This document shows, piece by piece, positions 50,006 to 62,300 of a stretch of DNA of 64,000 nucleotides. The notes under the pieces are model-generated. The model was given only the letters and a program-made list of their open reading frames with translations, was not told the DNA's origin and did no database searches. The position numbers were made by a program, and so were the translations under genes. The DNA is from Diadema setosum. Its lineage: Eukaryota; Echinodermata; Echinoidea; Diadematoida; Diadematidae. The stretch's first letter is position 1, and each line of letters starts with the position of its first letter. Location: positions 1,651,501 through 1,715,500 of the forward strand of contig NC_092702.1 in NCBI RefSeq assembly GCF_964275005.1. Direction: 5' to 3'.

Positions 50006-50604
50006 AGGTGAAACATAGTTCTGGTACGCCTGCAAAATTGTCAAATTTTGCCATCGGTGTGGAATAACTCTTTGAATTAAGATACTCATAGGGTAACGAC
50101 AAAAATGCAAAATATTAACCAAAAATATTTGCATCTCAGAACTTACGTGATTGGGGTCAGGCTAACTTGAACTCGGGGACAACTCGGCCTCACATTGATG
50201 GCGGGGCAGAGTTGTCCCTCTGGATTGTACAGTGTTGTACCATGGGAGTGCTTCATGTTCTGACTGGTCACATTTACAGGCCAAGTTGATACAACGTGCA
50301 CATCAAAGAACCTCTGGCGTGCCTACAAAATGAATGTGTGCCTATGTTTAGGTAGAATAGGGCGTTCACGAACTGCATATAAATTGTTTGAAATAGGGCC
50401 GAGTTGTCCCTGAGACCCCTTCTGGAATAAAAGTTGGCATACTGACTTTTATTTTTTATCTCAAAATACTCCGAAACAACTCATCATCCTGCCAAATTGC
50501 GTCAGCCAGGTAAGTTTCTTAATACTCTTTTGATATATATGGCAAGCAAATATGAAATGGTGTAAGACGGGTTCTCAAACCCTAACCAGAACTATGTTTT
50601 CACT
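50006..50604. mobile_element. TTAA-flanked MITE, copy 2
   Basis: TTAA on both sides, with ends AGGTGAAACATAGTTCTGG and CCAGAACTATGTTTTCACT. The TTAA target fits piggyBac or Kolobok-type elements. It is 599 bp and related to the copy at 26849-27455. The next element begins only 18 bp downstream. Confidence 0.85.
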
Positions 50605-50622
50605 TTAAAGACAGATAATATA

Positions 50623-51526
50623 TGTGACCCGCTACAACAAAATGACCCTAAAGTCGGGTGAGGTCGATTATTTGAATATTGCATGACACAATTCCCTAAT
50701 CTTAAAGGTTAAAAAGTCATCTCTTGAAGTAGTGAACATTCTGTTTGAATTTCTTGTATGCATGTCATTTTGTAATGCGCAGTAGAGTATATCATTATAG
50801 TAGCTGCGCAATATAAATGTCCTTTATTATTATTATTATTATCTTTCTGCTTTAAATTGATATATAACACATCTTATAGAAATAATCGGCTGCGGAAATA
50901 TTGATGTTTAAAAGAGAGCATGTCGAGACGTCTGGGAAATCACTGTTTCGAGAAAAGCGCCCTAAAAGTTCTCCTTGCGATGCAATCACGATCAAGGGAC
51001 ACGCAAGTCAGTATTTCACCTCCGGACAATAGAAGGTAAGCCCTAGCAACCCCCGAAATGCTCATTCAAACACAGCGTCGGCGGTCTCCTCACCGACCAA
51101 TCAGTGACCAGGATGCCAAGAGAAGCAGCTGGGAATGGCGCACCCCGCCACCACGCACCAGTCGACTGGGGAGTGTGCGAGCTTCACGCTTTGGTTAGCG
51201 GCAAGCATCAAACTGACCAATGAGATCACTCTGGTCGTTGTTAGGGGCGGAGCCTATCTCTGGCGCTCAATCCAAATGTTCGAACCAGTTTCTGCTTCGT
51301 TGAAACGCCAAAAAACATGGCCCAGAAAAACGCTATTTTTTGGTCTTTCCTTTCATCATTTTGCTTCAAAATTTCGACAGATGATAGAAGACATGTCAGA
51401 CTCTAATAATATGTCAAATTCAGAAAATCGTAAGTTTTGACCAATTTTGATGCGCTGACTTCAAACTCGATTTTCACGGCTTCGACCGTGCGTGACTTTA
51501 GGACCATTTTGTTGTAGCGGGTCACA
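50623..51526. mobile_element. TGTGACCCGCTACA-ended MITE, copy 2 (with insertion)
   Basis: TA-flanked ends TGTGACCCGCTACAACAAAA and TTTTGTTGTAGCGGGTCACA. It is in the opposite orientation to 4841-5498. The extra length is partly due to an insertion of about 150 bp at roughly 50703-50850. Confidence 0.9.
50703..50850 (+). mobile_element. Short retroelement 3' end nested in the MITE
   Basis: Absent from the other MITE copy. It ends in GTAGCTGCGCAATATAAATG, CCTTTATT and an ATT repeat tail, a form typical of SINE or LINE 3' ends. (A)ATCTT flanks both sides as a probable target duplication. Confidence 0.65.
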
Positions 51527-51794
51527 TATGAAAGGTATGCTAGGAGCTGTCTTCAGACTTTCCCAGCCTCCATCAAATTTTATCCACAGATAGTGAATGA
51601 CATGAAACTTGTCAGCCCTGACAAGTTGTCAGTTTCTGACAATTACCACCGTAACGGTCAGTGACCACAGCTTCTGAGTCAATCAAAACGAAGGATTTCA
51701 ATGAAATTGTCTGAAACTGATAATTTTCATGAAATGGTGCCGGCCCTGAACCAATGTGTGGCCAGACTTTCTTGCATTGTGTAACTTGCATATT

Positions 51795-51804
51795 TGTGTG
51801 TGTC

Positions 51805-51850
<46 letters not shown>

Positions 51851-51860
51851 TTTGTGTGTT
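51795..51860 (+). repeat. TG microsatellite
   Basis: (TG)n with TTTG interruptions. It accounts for the His/Thr-rich minus-strand ORFs at 51612-51990. Confidence 0.95.
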
Positions 51861-51999
51861 TGGGTGTGTGTGATTTTTCTGTCTGTACAGCAGCATCAGC
51901 TGATAATAAGTTGCATGATTTGAATGTCAGTAAATAAAGATTATTGAAAAAAAAAAGTGTGTGCAGTTGTGTACATACCAACATAGGCATATATTTTAA

Positions 52000-52605
52000 T
52001 ACTGTTAATAATGGATTTGGATGAAACTTACAGGAAAGGTTGAGAATGACACAAGGAACAGATTATCAAAGTTTGGTAGTGACCCAGGAAATTTTTTATG
52101 GATTTTATGAAGGATTTTCGATATTTTGGCAGGTACATGTCGGGTCAATGAACTTGGGAGTTCAAGTTGCTCATTTTTTTGAGGTTTATGAACATGCACT
52201 ATTTAAAGTGGGTGCTCTTATAGTTTTTGCTAGGGCGAGGTGCACTGCACAGCTGGAAGTTCATGACGTAACAAAAGACTTCTTTATTGGGAAATCGGGT
52301 GACTTTCAGCATGCATATCAGGGCTGCCAACATTTGAAACTAGTTGAGAGTGAGACTCCCATAGGCCAATGCTATAATTTTGGAGTCAAAATGAGTGAGA
52401 TCAAATGAAATGCATGCAAATGAAATAAAGTTTTAGAGTGAGAAAAGACCAAATAAGTGAGTCTCACTCTCAATGAGTGAGAGTTTGCAGCCCTGGTCTA
52501 TGTATTGGTGAAAATCACTGATCTCTATGGAAGAACAAATCAAATGTGGAAATGAGCTACTTTGAGGAGGTCTGTGCTCTCAGAGTGCTTCTCTAGTTGT
52601 TTTTA
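52000..52605 (+). repeat. Interspersed repeat interrupted by a MITE
   Basis: The sequence from TTGGATGAAACTTACAGG to GAGGAGGTCTGTGCTCTCAGAGTGCTTCTCTAG resembles a repeat I have seen in many invertebrate genomes; this is from memory and not verified. It is split by the element at 52319-52495. The 122-codon ORF here runs across the insertion boundary and is not a gene. Confidence 0.45.
52319..52495 (+). mobile_element. CAGGGCTGCCAAC-ended MITE, copy 1
   Basis: Ends CAGGGCTGCCAACATTT and GAGTTTGCAGCCCTG. It is 177 bp, with internal GAGTGAGACTCCCATAGG and repeated AGTGAGTCTCACT motifs. Non-autonomous, hAT-like ends. Confidence 0.9.
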
Positions 52606-53029
52606 CTGTCTATATGACTGTGCTTGCCTGTGCCTGTGAGGTGATGCATATACATGTACATGTATGTGGTTATTATGTGTGTGGAAAGGATGACAGGTTG
52701 AGGGAGGGAAAACTCACAAAAGGAGGAAGAATCAAGATTTATGCAATTGAATGCTTAGTGTACATGGGGGAAGAGTAAGGTGGAGTGCTTCAAATCAGGT
52801 TTTGATTCCAAATATTTCACTTACAGAGTACAGATAATATGTCAACTTACTCATAACATACCCAAGAATGCACAATAAGTGCATTATTTTTTTCATCAAA
52901 GAACGTGTAGAATTGCACATGTACCTTATAGATTGTGTCAATTATGTTTGAGTTTATATAAGTTTCCAAGTATTATTTGACAGTATGAAGAAAAAGAAAA
53001 TACAAGGGGTTACAGTTGTGGGGTAAACT

Positions 53030-53165
53030 GTGTAACCTTGGCGTCATTTTATCAGTTCGGGCGTCATTCGCATACGCTGCATACGCCCGTTTGCACGCTT
53101 TTTGCATCGTAGCAGACGACGCACAGTGAGGATGTAGAGGGCGTGTTCTATCAAAACAAACCAAG
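53030..53165 (+). promoter_or_regulatory. TAPT1 promoter/5' UTR region
   Basis: A locally CpG-richer stretch with two GGCGTCAT motifs (53040 and 53061) and repeated TACGC words directly before the TAPT1 start codon. The ATG context AAGATGG is strong. The transcription start is not determined. Confidence 0.4.
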
Positions 53166-53358
53166 ATGGCTGAACCAGCGGTAAGGCAACGTGTACAAAA
53201 TGCAGACGATACGGAAGAATCTACCGGGAAACCCCCAGCAGATGCGGCAGGAAATCCTGATGAATCCAACAAAGCAACATCAGAGGATCCAGACTGTGAA
53301 TCCAGAGACCAGAACTCCGCTGCTGAAACTCTGGAAGATGTTATGAAATCTCAAGAAA
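53166..53358 (+). CDS. TAPT1: TAPT1 coding exon 1
   Basis: Encodes residues 1-64 (MAEPAVRQRVQNADDTEEST onward), acidic and low-complexity like the N-terminus of vertebrate TAPT1, with no conserved motif. The assignment rests on the phase 1 donor GAAA|GTGAGT joining in frame to exon 2, and on the strong ATG context. Confidence 0.8.
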
Positions 53359-56300
53359 GTGAGTTCCTTACGTCGTTTTGGTCTGTGCGGATATGCGCGA
53401 ACAAGTGCAGGCTCACCAGGCAGGCAGGCCAGGCGGAGTATCAGGGCAGGCTGTGCCAGGCCAGAGCAGGGGGTCACAGGGAGGTGGAGTTTGAGGTGGA
53501 ATGCCTTCCTGGCGCTGGCTGGATATCATATGACTTCTCAGCAGCGCTGCCAACATTGGAAACTAGTTGAGAGTGAGACTCCCATAGGCCAATGCTATAA
53601 TTTAGGAGTCAAAATGAGTGAGGTCAATAGAAATGCATGCAAATGTCCGCGAAATGAAATAAAGTTTTAGAGTGAGAAAGGACCAAAATGAGTGAGTCTC
53701 ACTATATGAGTGAGAGTTGGCAGCCCTGTCTCTGGTGGATTCTTAATCTTACATTAAGTTACAGGTGTAGCTGCGTTACTCAGCTCATTAACTTGAACCA
53801 TATGATGTGTTAATCTAGATACTACTTAGACCTGAAGTGGTTATTTGTTGGTTTTGGGATGGGGTGTAAATTCTTCACTTTAGGGTAAAACCCCCAGTGT
53901 TCGGTCATTTAAGCTTTTCTGCAATATTTTTCAAACTAAAATAATAGGTCTACGTATATAACGTCATCATATCTACAGCAATGTACATGTATGTGAAATA
54001 TATCAAATTTCTTTAATCTCAACTTTCATTTTGTTAAATATCACTCAGAATTTCACAAAATCCCAAAATATATCACCACGATCTTGAATATTCCCCAGAA
54101 TACGGTCATCGCAACCAGTATTTGGTCAGGCGATATGCGCGTTCAAAGTCAATGCGTGTTCAAGGCAGCTGAAAAACGCGCCGTGCACTAACAACGTTTG
54201 CGCACAATTGCATTGGCGACATTGCGGCGCCCGTTGGTGACCGAATACTGGGGAATCGGCACTTGCATTCAACCCGTGTACATTGAGACACTGCATCGGC
54301 ACGTACGGAACTTATGTTTTTCTTTTGCATTTTTGAGGATACCATCACACTCCAAGCATGCGATAAGCAAAAAATCCCACAAGAGAATGGCATATTTCTT
54401 GATTTTTAGCGCTTTTTCGGCGAACCCGTACTCTTAAAACTGGGCTCAATCCTTGCGCGCTTTTGGAAAGTCGCGCTGATTCTGCACTTTTGATGGTGAA
54501 ATTTGGGATTTTTGATGGATTTTTCGAGGGGGCTAAGGGAGTTTCCTGTCGTGAATGAGTGTGCAAGTATGTGAATGGATGTGATATGCGTGTGTTGGGA
54601 CAGTAGAACTTACTGGTTGGTGATAAGAGACCGAATACCGATAGGTGACCGAATACTGGTACTCTTACCCTAATTCAGTTATAATCAGGACAGGAGGCAT
54701 ACTTGACCACTGAGCGCTGCTGTTGTCCGAGTGTTGACCTCGAGCAACAACCTGCGCTGTGGTGTTTACTCAAGTCAGTACATCACTGCTACTAGCCCTG
54801 TCATTACTGGGTGCCACATGCACTGACGTACTCAACAAACAGTGCATGATTGCCCAACAAAGATGTAGATGAGTCTTCAACTCAAGACCAAGCTGACCAT
54901 CTTGTAATTTACTTTCAGGTCCCTTAACTCAGATTGGCAGAAGGACCTTGTTGTGTCATCATGGTCATTTACTATGTATAATTTTTGTTCTTTGCAATCA
55001 CATTAATATGTTGATGTTAATGGCGTATTACTGTTTTATTGATTATAGTCCCTTTGTAAGGGAGAGATTTATAATCTTTTGACATCAATCAACATCTAGT
55101 ACAGTGATAATGGATGTTGTGTTTGTTGATTACATGCATTATTTGGTCTCTTCACACAAATGAATTGTGAGAGATTTATTTATCTAACCTTCACAACTCG
55201 TACAAAAGTAATGTGTCCAATTGCAATAGATGCAAACGTGGATCTTTAGTTTATATCTTCATGCCTTGCATGTACAAGATGTACAAGATCTTCCTACGGT
55301 TGAACTTGAACTTCTACTGATTCTATAACTATCTTTCATTCATTCTATTTTTAAGTCATTGAACTTTCCATTTTGGCACAAAAGAAAAATGAGTTAAAAA
55401 AAAAAATATTGCTTGAATATTTTTGACCCAAATCTGTTTATACTACAACCAGAGACATTTATTGAATTATAACTATATAAACACCACTGCAGAGACTTCA
55501 GCCCCAAGCATCTCCTAAACTGAAGATTCTCCCACCTAGCCCCCAGCAAACTGGAGACTCTGATTGTGCAAACTTATGCACGATACTTATTGGGTGTAGC
55601 ACACATCATGCACTTGAAGAATGATGTCCCTTATGGCCAGGGCCCTGGTAACTTGAGGGCTATAAATACTCTGTGGTGCTCTCTTAGCCATATTTTTAAA
55701 CACATGTCAAAACTAAAGTTAGGCAGCAGAAAGTTAAATTCTATATATGAAATATGGGAGAAACTACATCTAATGTGGGGGACATATAGCTAGAGCAGTA
55801 AATTCACTCAAGCGAGATAGGGGGAGATTTTAAAAAGAAAAATAGCCTCAAAGTGAGATTTTCTGCCAAAAGTGGGAGGGTTGGAGTCTCTGCAACTGCA
55901 TGTCTACACACAATGTATGCATAACATACAATGTACAAAATGTATTGCAGTTGTCACAACATTCAATATTAAAGTACATTTGAACACTGGTTAAATCATT
56001 ACCATCCAAACAGTAATGTCTTTACAAAATCAAATTTTCCAATCCAGATCTCTCCTTTTGGAGTTACCTCAGCACTGAGCTCACCAGAGGATATGTTTTG
56101 GAGAATGACGAAGCCAGGTACATGCAGAAGAGAGAGAGGGTTTACACATTCATCCGTGTTCCAAAGGAGTTGGAAAAGGTTTGTGAGAATGCAGGGCTGC
56201 ACACTAACCCATTTTTTCTGCCGGTCCAACCTGTCTCTGTCGGACCGGTAAATGCCCCGTTTTACCATTTTTTACCGGTCCGAACAGAAAATTTACCGGT

Positions 56301-59300
56301 CAACAACGACAACCTAAAAAAACATTAAATGATTTGCAAACTTATTTTCTTGTTTTTTATGGACGTACCCCCTTACCCATGTACATTTTACAGATTAATA
56401 TTTTTTTTAAACTTGCATTATTTATTGCACAAGAAATAAAAAAAAAGATAGGAAAATATAGAATGTTTGTTTGTGAATTACAGTGTAAAATGATAATGAA
56501 CAAAATCAGATTGTATCAAATGCGTTTGTGACTTTTTCTAAACATCGGCGCACGAACTTGCTGCGTAACCTGCTCTTGGTGGTCAGTTGGATTACGACAA
56601 TTTAATGAATTATTTTAGCTGTGATATTTTCTGATGCACGCGCTTCAAGGGGTTCTTTATTTTTCTCCCGATAATCTATTCGCATTGTGCATGCGTTCTG
56701 GAAAGGTACACAACATGCAGGGCCGAATTCGCAATCCTTTTTGCGCCCATTTCCACCTCAAATATTAGCGGAATTGTGACGATTTCATAAATTACTTCGG
56801 CTATAATATTTTCAGATGCAAGCGCCAAAAGGGGATGAAAATGTGTCCTTTATTTTTCCCGATAAACTCTTCGAATTTCGTAAGTGCGTTCTTAAAAAAA
56901 GATGCACCACATGGCCCGGAATTCATGATACTTTTTGCGCCTATTTCTACCTCAAATATCAGCGGGATTGTGACGATTTCATAAATTACTTCAGCTTTAA
57001 TCTTTTATGATGCAAGCGCCAAAAGAGGTTGAAAATGTGTCCTTTATTTTTCCCGATAAACTCTTCGAATTTCGTAAGTGCGTTCTTAAAAAGATGCACC
57101 ACATGGCCGAATTCATGATACTTTTTGCGCCTATTTCTACCTCAAATATCAGCGGAATTGTGGCAATTTCATGAAGTACTTCGGATGTAACTTTTTGTGA
57201 TGCACGCACCGGCGAGAATGGTTGAAAATGCGTTCTTTATTTTTCTCCCCATAATCTCTTCGCATTCCGTACACTGGCTTTCTTGAAAGGTATACGACAC
57301 GGCAGAATTCACGATCCTTTTTGCGCCTATTTCTACCTAAAATATCAGCGGGATTGCGATGATTTTATGAATAACTTCGGCTGTAATCTTTTATGATAAC
57401 GCGCCAAAATGGGTTGAAAATGTGTCCTTTATTTTTCCCGGATAAACTCTTCGCATTTCGTAAATGCGTGCTTAAAAGATATACGACACGGCCAAAAATC
57501 ATGATTCTTTTTGCGCCTATTGTTTCCTCAAACTTCAACGGGATTGCGATGATTTCATGAATTATTATTCGGCTCTAATCTTTATGATGCACAGGCCAAA
57601 AGGGTTTGAAAATGTGTCCTGTATTTTTCACCCAATAATCACTTCGCATTTCGTACATGCGTATACGACACGGCTGAATTCACGTTCCTTTTATCGCTTA
57701 TTTCTACATTAAATATCAGCCGAATTGTGGCAATTTCATGAATTACTTCTGATGTAATCTTTTGTGATGCACGCACCAGCTAGAATGGTTGAAAATGCGT
57801 TCTTTATTTTTCTCCCCATAATTTCTTCGCATTCCGTACATGCGTTCTTGAAAGGTATATGACACGGCCGAATTCACGATCCTTTTTGCGTCTATTTCTA
57901 CCTGAAATATCAGCGGGATTGCGATGATTTCATGTATGACTTCGGATGCAATCTTTTATGATACACGCGCCAAAATGGGTTGAAAATGTGTCCTTTATTT
58001 TTCCCGGATAAACTCTTCGCATTTCGTAAATGCGTGCTTAAAAGATATACGACACGGCCAAAAATAATGATTCTTTTTGCGTCTATTGTTTCCTCAAACT
58101 TCAACGGGATTGCGATGATTTCATGAATTATTATTCGGCTCTAATCTTTATGATGCACGGGCCAAAAGGGGTTGAAATTGTGTCCTGTATTTTTCTCCCA
58201 ATAATCTCTTCGCATTTCGTACATGCGTATACGACACGGCTGAATTCACGTTCCTTTTATCGCCTATTTTTACATTAAATATCAGCCGAATTGTGGCAAT
58301 TTCATGAATTACTTCTGATGTAATCTTTTGTGATGCACGCACCATCTAGAATGGTTGAAAATGCCTTCTTTATTTTCTCCCCATAATTTCTTCGCATTCC
58401 GTACATGCGTTCTTGAAAGGTATACGACACGGCCGAATTTACGATCCTTTTTGCGTCTATTTCTACCTGAAATATCAGCGGGATTGCGATGATTTCATGT
58501 ATGACTTCGGATGCAATCTTTTATGATACACGCGCCAAAATGGGTTGAAAATGTGTCCTTTATTTTTCCCGGATAAACTCTTCGCATTTCTTAAATGCGT
58601 GCTTAAAAGATATACGACACGGCCAAAAATAATGATTCTTTTTGCGCCTATTGTTTCCTCAAACTTCAACGGGATTGCGATGATTTCATGAATTATTATT
58701 CGGCTCTAATCTTTATGATGCACGGGCCAAAAGGGGTTGAAATTGTGTCCTGTATTTTTCTCCCAATAATCTCTTCGCATTTCGTACATGCGTATACGAC
58801 ACGGGTGAATTCACGTTCCTTTTATCGCCTATTTCTACATTAAATATCAGCCGAATTGTGGCAATTTCATGAATTACTTCTGATGTAATCTTTTGTGATG
58901 CACGCACCATCTAGAATGGTTGAAAATGCCTTCTTTATTTTCTCCCCATAATTTCTTCGCATTCCGTACATGCGTTCTTGAAAGGTATACGACACGGCCG
59001 AATTCACGATCCTTTTTGCGTCTATTTCTACCTGAAATATCAGCGGGATTGCGATGATTTCATGTATGACTTCGGATGCAATCTTTTATGATACACGCGC
59101 CAAAATGGGTTGAAAATGTGTCCTTTATTTTTCCCGGATAAACTCTTCGTATTTCGTAAATGCGTGCTTAAAAGATATACGACACGGCCAAAAATCATGA
59201 TTCTTTTTGTGCCTATTGTTTCCTCAAACTTCAACGGGATTGCGATGATTTTATGAATTATTATTCGGCTCTAATCTTTATGATGCACGGGCCAAAAGGG

Positions 59301-62300
59301 TTTGAAAATGTGTCCTGTATTTTTCACCCAATAATCACTTCGCATTGCGTACATGCCTATACGTCACGGCCGAATTCACGGTCCTTTTAGCGCCTATTTC
59401 TACATCAAATATCAGCGGGATTGCGATATGTCATTAATTATTTTGGCTGAAATCTTTTCTGATACATTCACCAGAAGGGTTGAAAATGCGTTCTTTATTT
59501 TTCTCCCGATAATTTCTTCGCATTTGTGCATGCGTTTTCAAAATTATACATTGCATGCAGGGCCGAATTCGATATTCTTTTTGCGCCTATTATTGTTTAC
59601 TCAAATTCCAACGGGATTGCGAAATTTTCATGAATTACTATTCGGCTGTAATCTATATGATGCAAGCTCCAAAAGGGGTGAAAATGTGTCTTTTATTTTT
59701 CTCCCGCTAATATTTTCCCATTTCGTACATGCGTTCTTAAAAGGTATACGACACGGCCGAATTCACAATTCTTTTTGCGCCTATTTCTACCTCAAATATC
59801 AGCGGGATTGTGGCGATTTCATGAACTACTTCAGATGTAATTTTTTATGATGCACGCACCAGAAGAGTAAAATGTGTTTTTTTATTTTTCTCCCGATAAT
59901 CTCGTCGCATTTGTGCATGCGTTTTTGATAACCAACACGGCATGCAGGACTGAAAGATCCTTTTTGCGCCTATTATTTCCTCAAATTTCAACGGGATTGC
60001 GTTGATTTCATGAATTGTTATTCGGCTGTAATCTTTTATGATGCACTTACCAAAATGTGTCCTTTATTTTTTTTTTCCTCCTCTATATTAATCTCTTCGC
60101 ATTTCGTACATAAGCTTTTGAAAAATACGACGCGGCCGGTCGAATTCATGATCCTTTTTGGGACGATTTCTACCTCAAATATGTAAGCGGGACTGCCATG
60201 ATTTCATGACTTTTTTTTTCCTCCCTAGTATCAATAATTCACATTTTGTGCATGCGTTCTTAAAAAGTACACGGAAGAGCCGATTTCGTGATCCTTTTTG
60301 CGCCTATCTTCATTATGAGACCATTCTGAGCGAATGAAAATATTCATTTGTGAAATGACTGTGTAAAATGAAAATGAACTGACGCAATCAGATCCATTTA
60401 CTGTATCGCTGAATATCGAATGTGTTTTTACTTTTTCTAAAAATCGACACAAGTAAATTAGTTCTAACATAACTGCCACGCTGCTGCGAAGCCGGGATCG
60501 GATCGATCTTGCGTTAAAAAAAAAAAAAAAATCATGAGTAAAATGACCCAGAAATGCGTGCGCTTCTATCAATGCTTCTTGTCTGGCATGACCGCCGATC
60601 GCAAGCAAACGAAAAGCAGTTACACTGTTGCGTGTACTAGTATTGCATTGCATGGCAGTGCGTGAGCAGCGCCAAATGCGCAAGCGAGGGCGAATAACTG
60701 GTCGACTGCTAGTGCTCAAAACTAATGTATGTTTACTGTACAAAGTGCACCGGTAGACATAAACGAAAACTTGCGTAAAACTTGTTGAACAGTGCGATAT
60801 CTTGCATTCTGTTTCTCCCTGATCGGGGCTGCTCTTTTTCTCTCTACTGACCCCACCAATGCTTTTTTTTTTTTACTGGTCATGTCGGACCGGTAACTTG
60901 TGGATTTCCTGAAAAGTTACCGGTCCGACAGTGACTTTTACCGGTCTTTGACCGTCGGACCGGCGCCAGTGTGCAGCCCTGGAGAATGTGTCATTCAGTG
61001 TTGCTTTAATTAAGCTCGCAAATGATTCAAAAGCAAAGAAATGTTAACTTTGAAGTGAGTAATATTCACAGAAAGAAGTGACCTTGAAATATCAATTTAC
61101 AATTGTGCATGTGTGCAATTTGTGTGTACGTGTATACTCAAGTAATACACATGGATATAGAAATCCCAATTGAGGGGAAATTCGGTTTAGCACAGAATGT
61201 GCTGCTATTAAAAGAGATAACTACTAAAGCTGCCAAGTGTGGATTGGTCATATAGCTTCTGTCAAGATTGCCTTTGATTTTACAAATTTTTTTTCATGCA
61301 ATCACCTGGAATGTTGATTTCTAGAATTTCTACAGAAATCTTAGCAGATAAAGTCATAAAGTACAATACTATGAGATAGCTGGTTTCAGTTTGATGAGAT
61401 GGTATCCGTGCATTTATCCTCATGTATCTTTCAAGGTATTGACTTGCTTTGTATATCAAAGATCTGAATGTTATGAAATTATAAAAGTGCTGTTCATAGT
61501 CATTGTCTGCTGGATCAGGCAAGCCTGAAACACAACTTGTGCAAGCTTTTATAATGTAATATTTGGCATTCCTCAGGATTAAGCATTAGAATTTTACAAG
61601 ATGATTTATAATAATGAAGTCATTTCAGTTCAGTTCAATTCAATTCTCATTATTGATATTCATAAAACTGGATATAGAAGTTCAAAATGTGATGGGGATT
61701 TTATACAGAAAGCCGAAGTCTTGAGTTCTTATGTGATCTCCTTGTTCTTAAGTAGTTCTCTTCAATCTCTTCCTAAAGATGATGACGTATGGATTCTTCC
61801 TCTGCATGGATGCCTTTCTCTTCATTTTTACCTTCCTCCCACTGAGAGCTGTCATTGCTCTACTCAGATGTGTCACAATACCATGCTCAGTTACGAGGTA
61901 AGAACTCATCAAATCAGTATTTAAGAAGCCCTTGAAGAATGATTAGGTGATGGTGATGATATAATTATACTATTGATAAAACTTATTGTAATTCTTTGTT
62001 GACTGAATTCCATCTGTTTTGATGCTGAGGATGAGTTGTTATCATTTATTCACAAAGCACTTGGGAGAAAGAAGGGAAAAAGACAGAAAAAGATTTCATA
62101 ATGCTGCATGGTCAATTTAGTGTTCTTTCAGTTTGGTTTTAAGAATATTTTAATTCAAAATGCTTTATAGAATGTGTCTTTTGTTTCTTATTATGGGAAA
62201 ACAACCTATGTTTTTTGTTCCTTTGCAGCACCTTTGTAAACCTTTGTATAATAAAAAGAATGCATAGATGTGATAAGATCCCATGTGATCTAAAAATGAT

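Noticed and set aside
52040-52408. 122-codon ORF upstream of TAPT1
   Set aside because: It crosses the boundary of a MITE into an older repeat, so it is a chance fusion of repeat sequence.
57910-59234. Repeated 64-65 codon minus-strand ORFs at 565-bp spacing, which could suggest a gene family
   Set aside because: They follow the higher-order period of the satellite, lie in changing positions of the monomer, and encode nothing recognisable.
56560-60230. CRISPR-like array
   Set aside because: The units are long diverged tandem monomers without unique spacers, in a eukaryotic intron.
60231-60743. 170-codon minus-strand ORF in the 4.79-kb element as a transposase
   Set aside because: No DDE, BED or dimerisation motif; low-complexity runs; starts within satellite flank.
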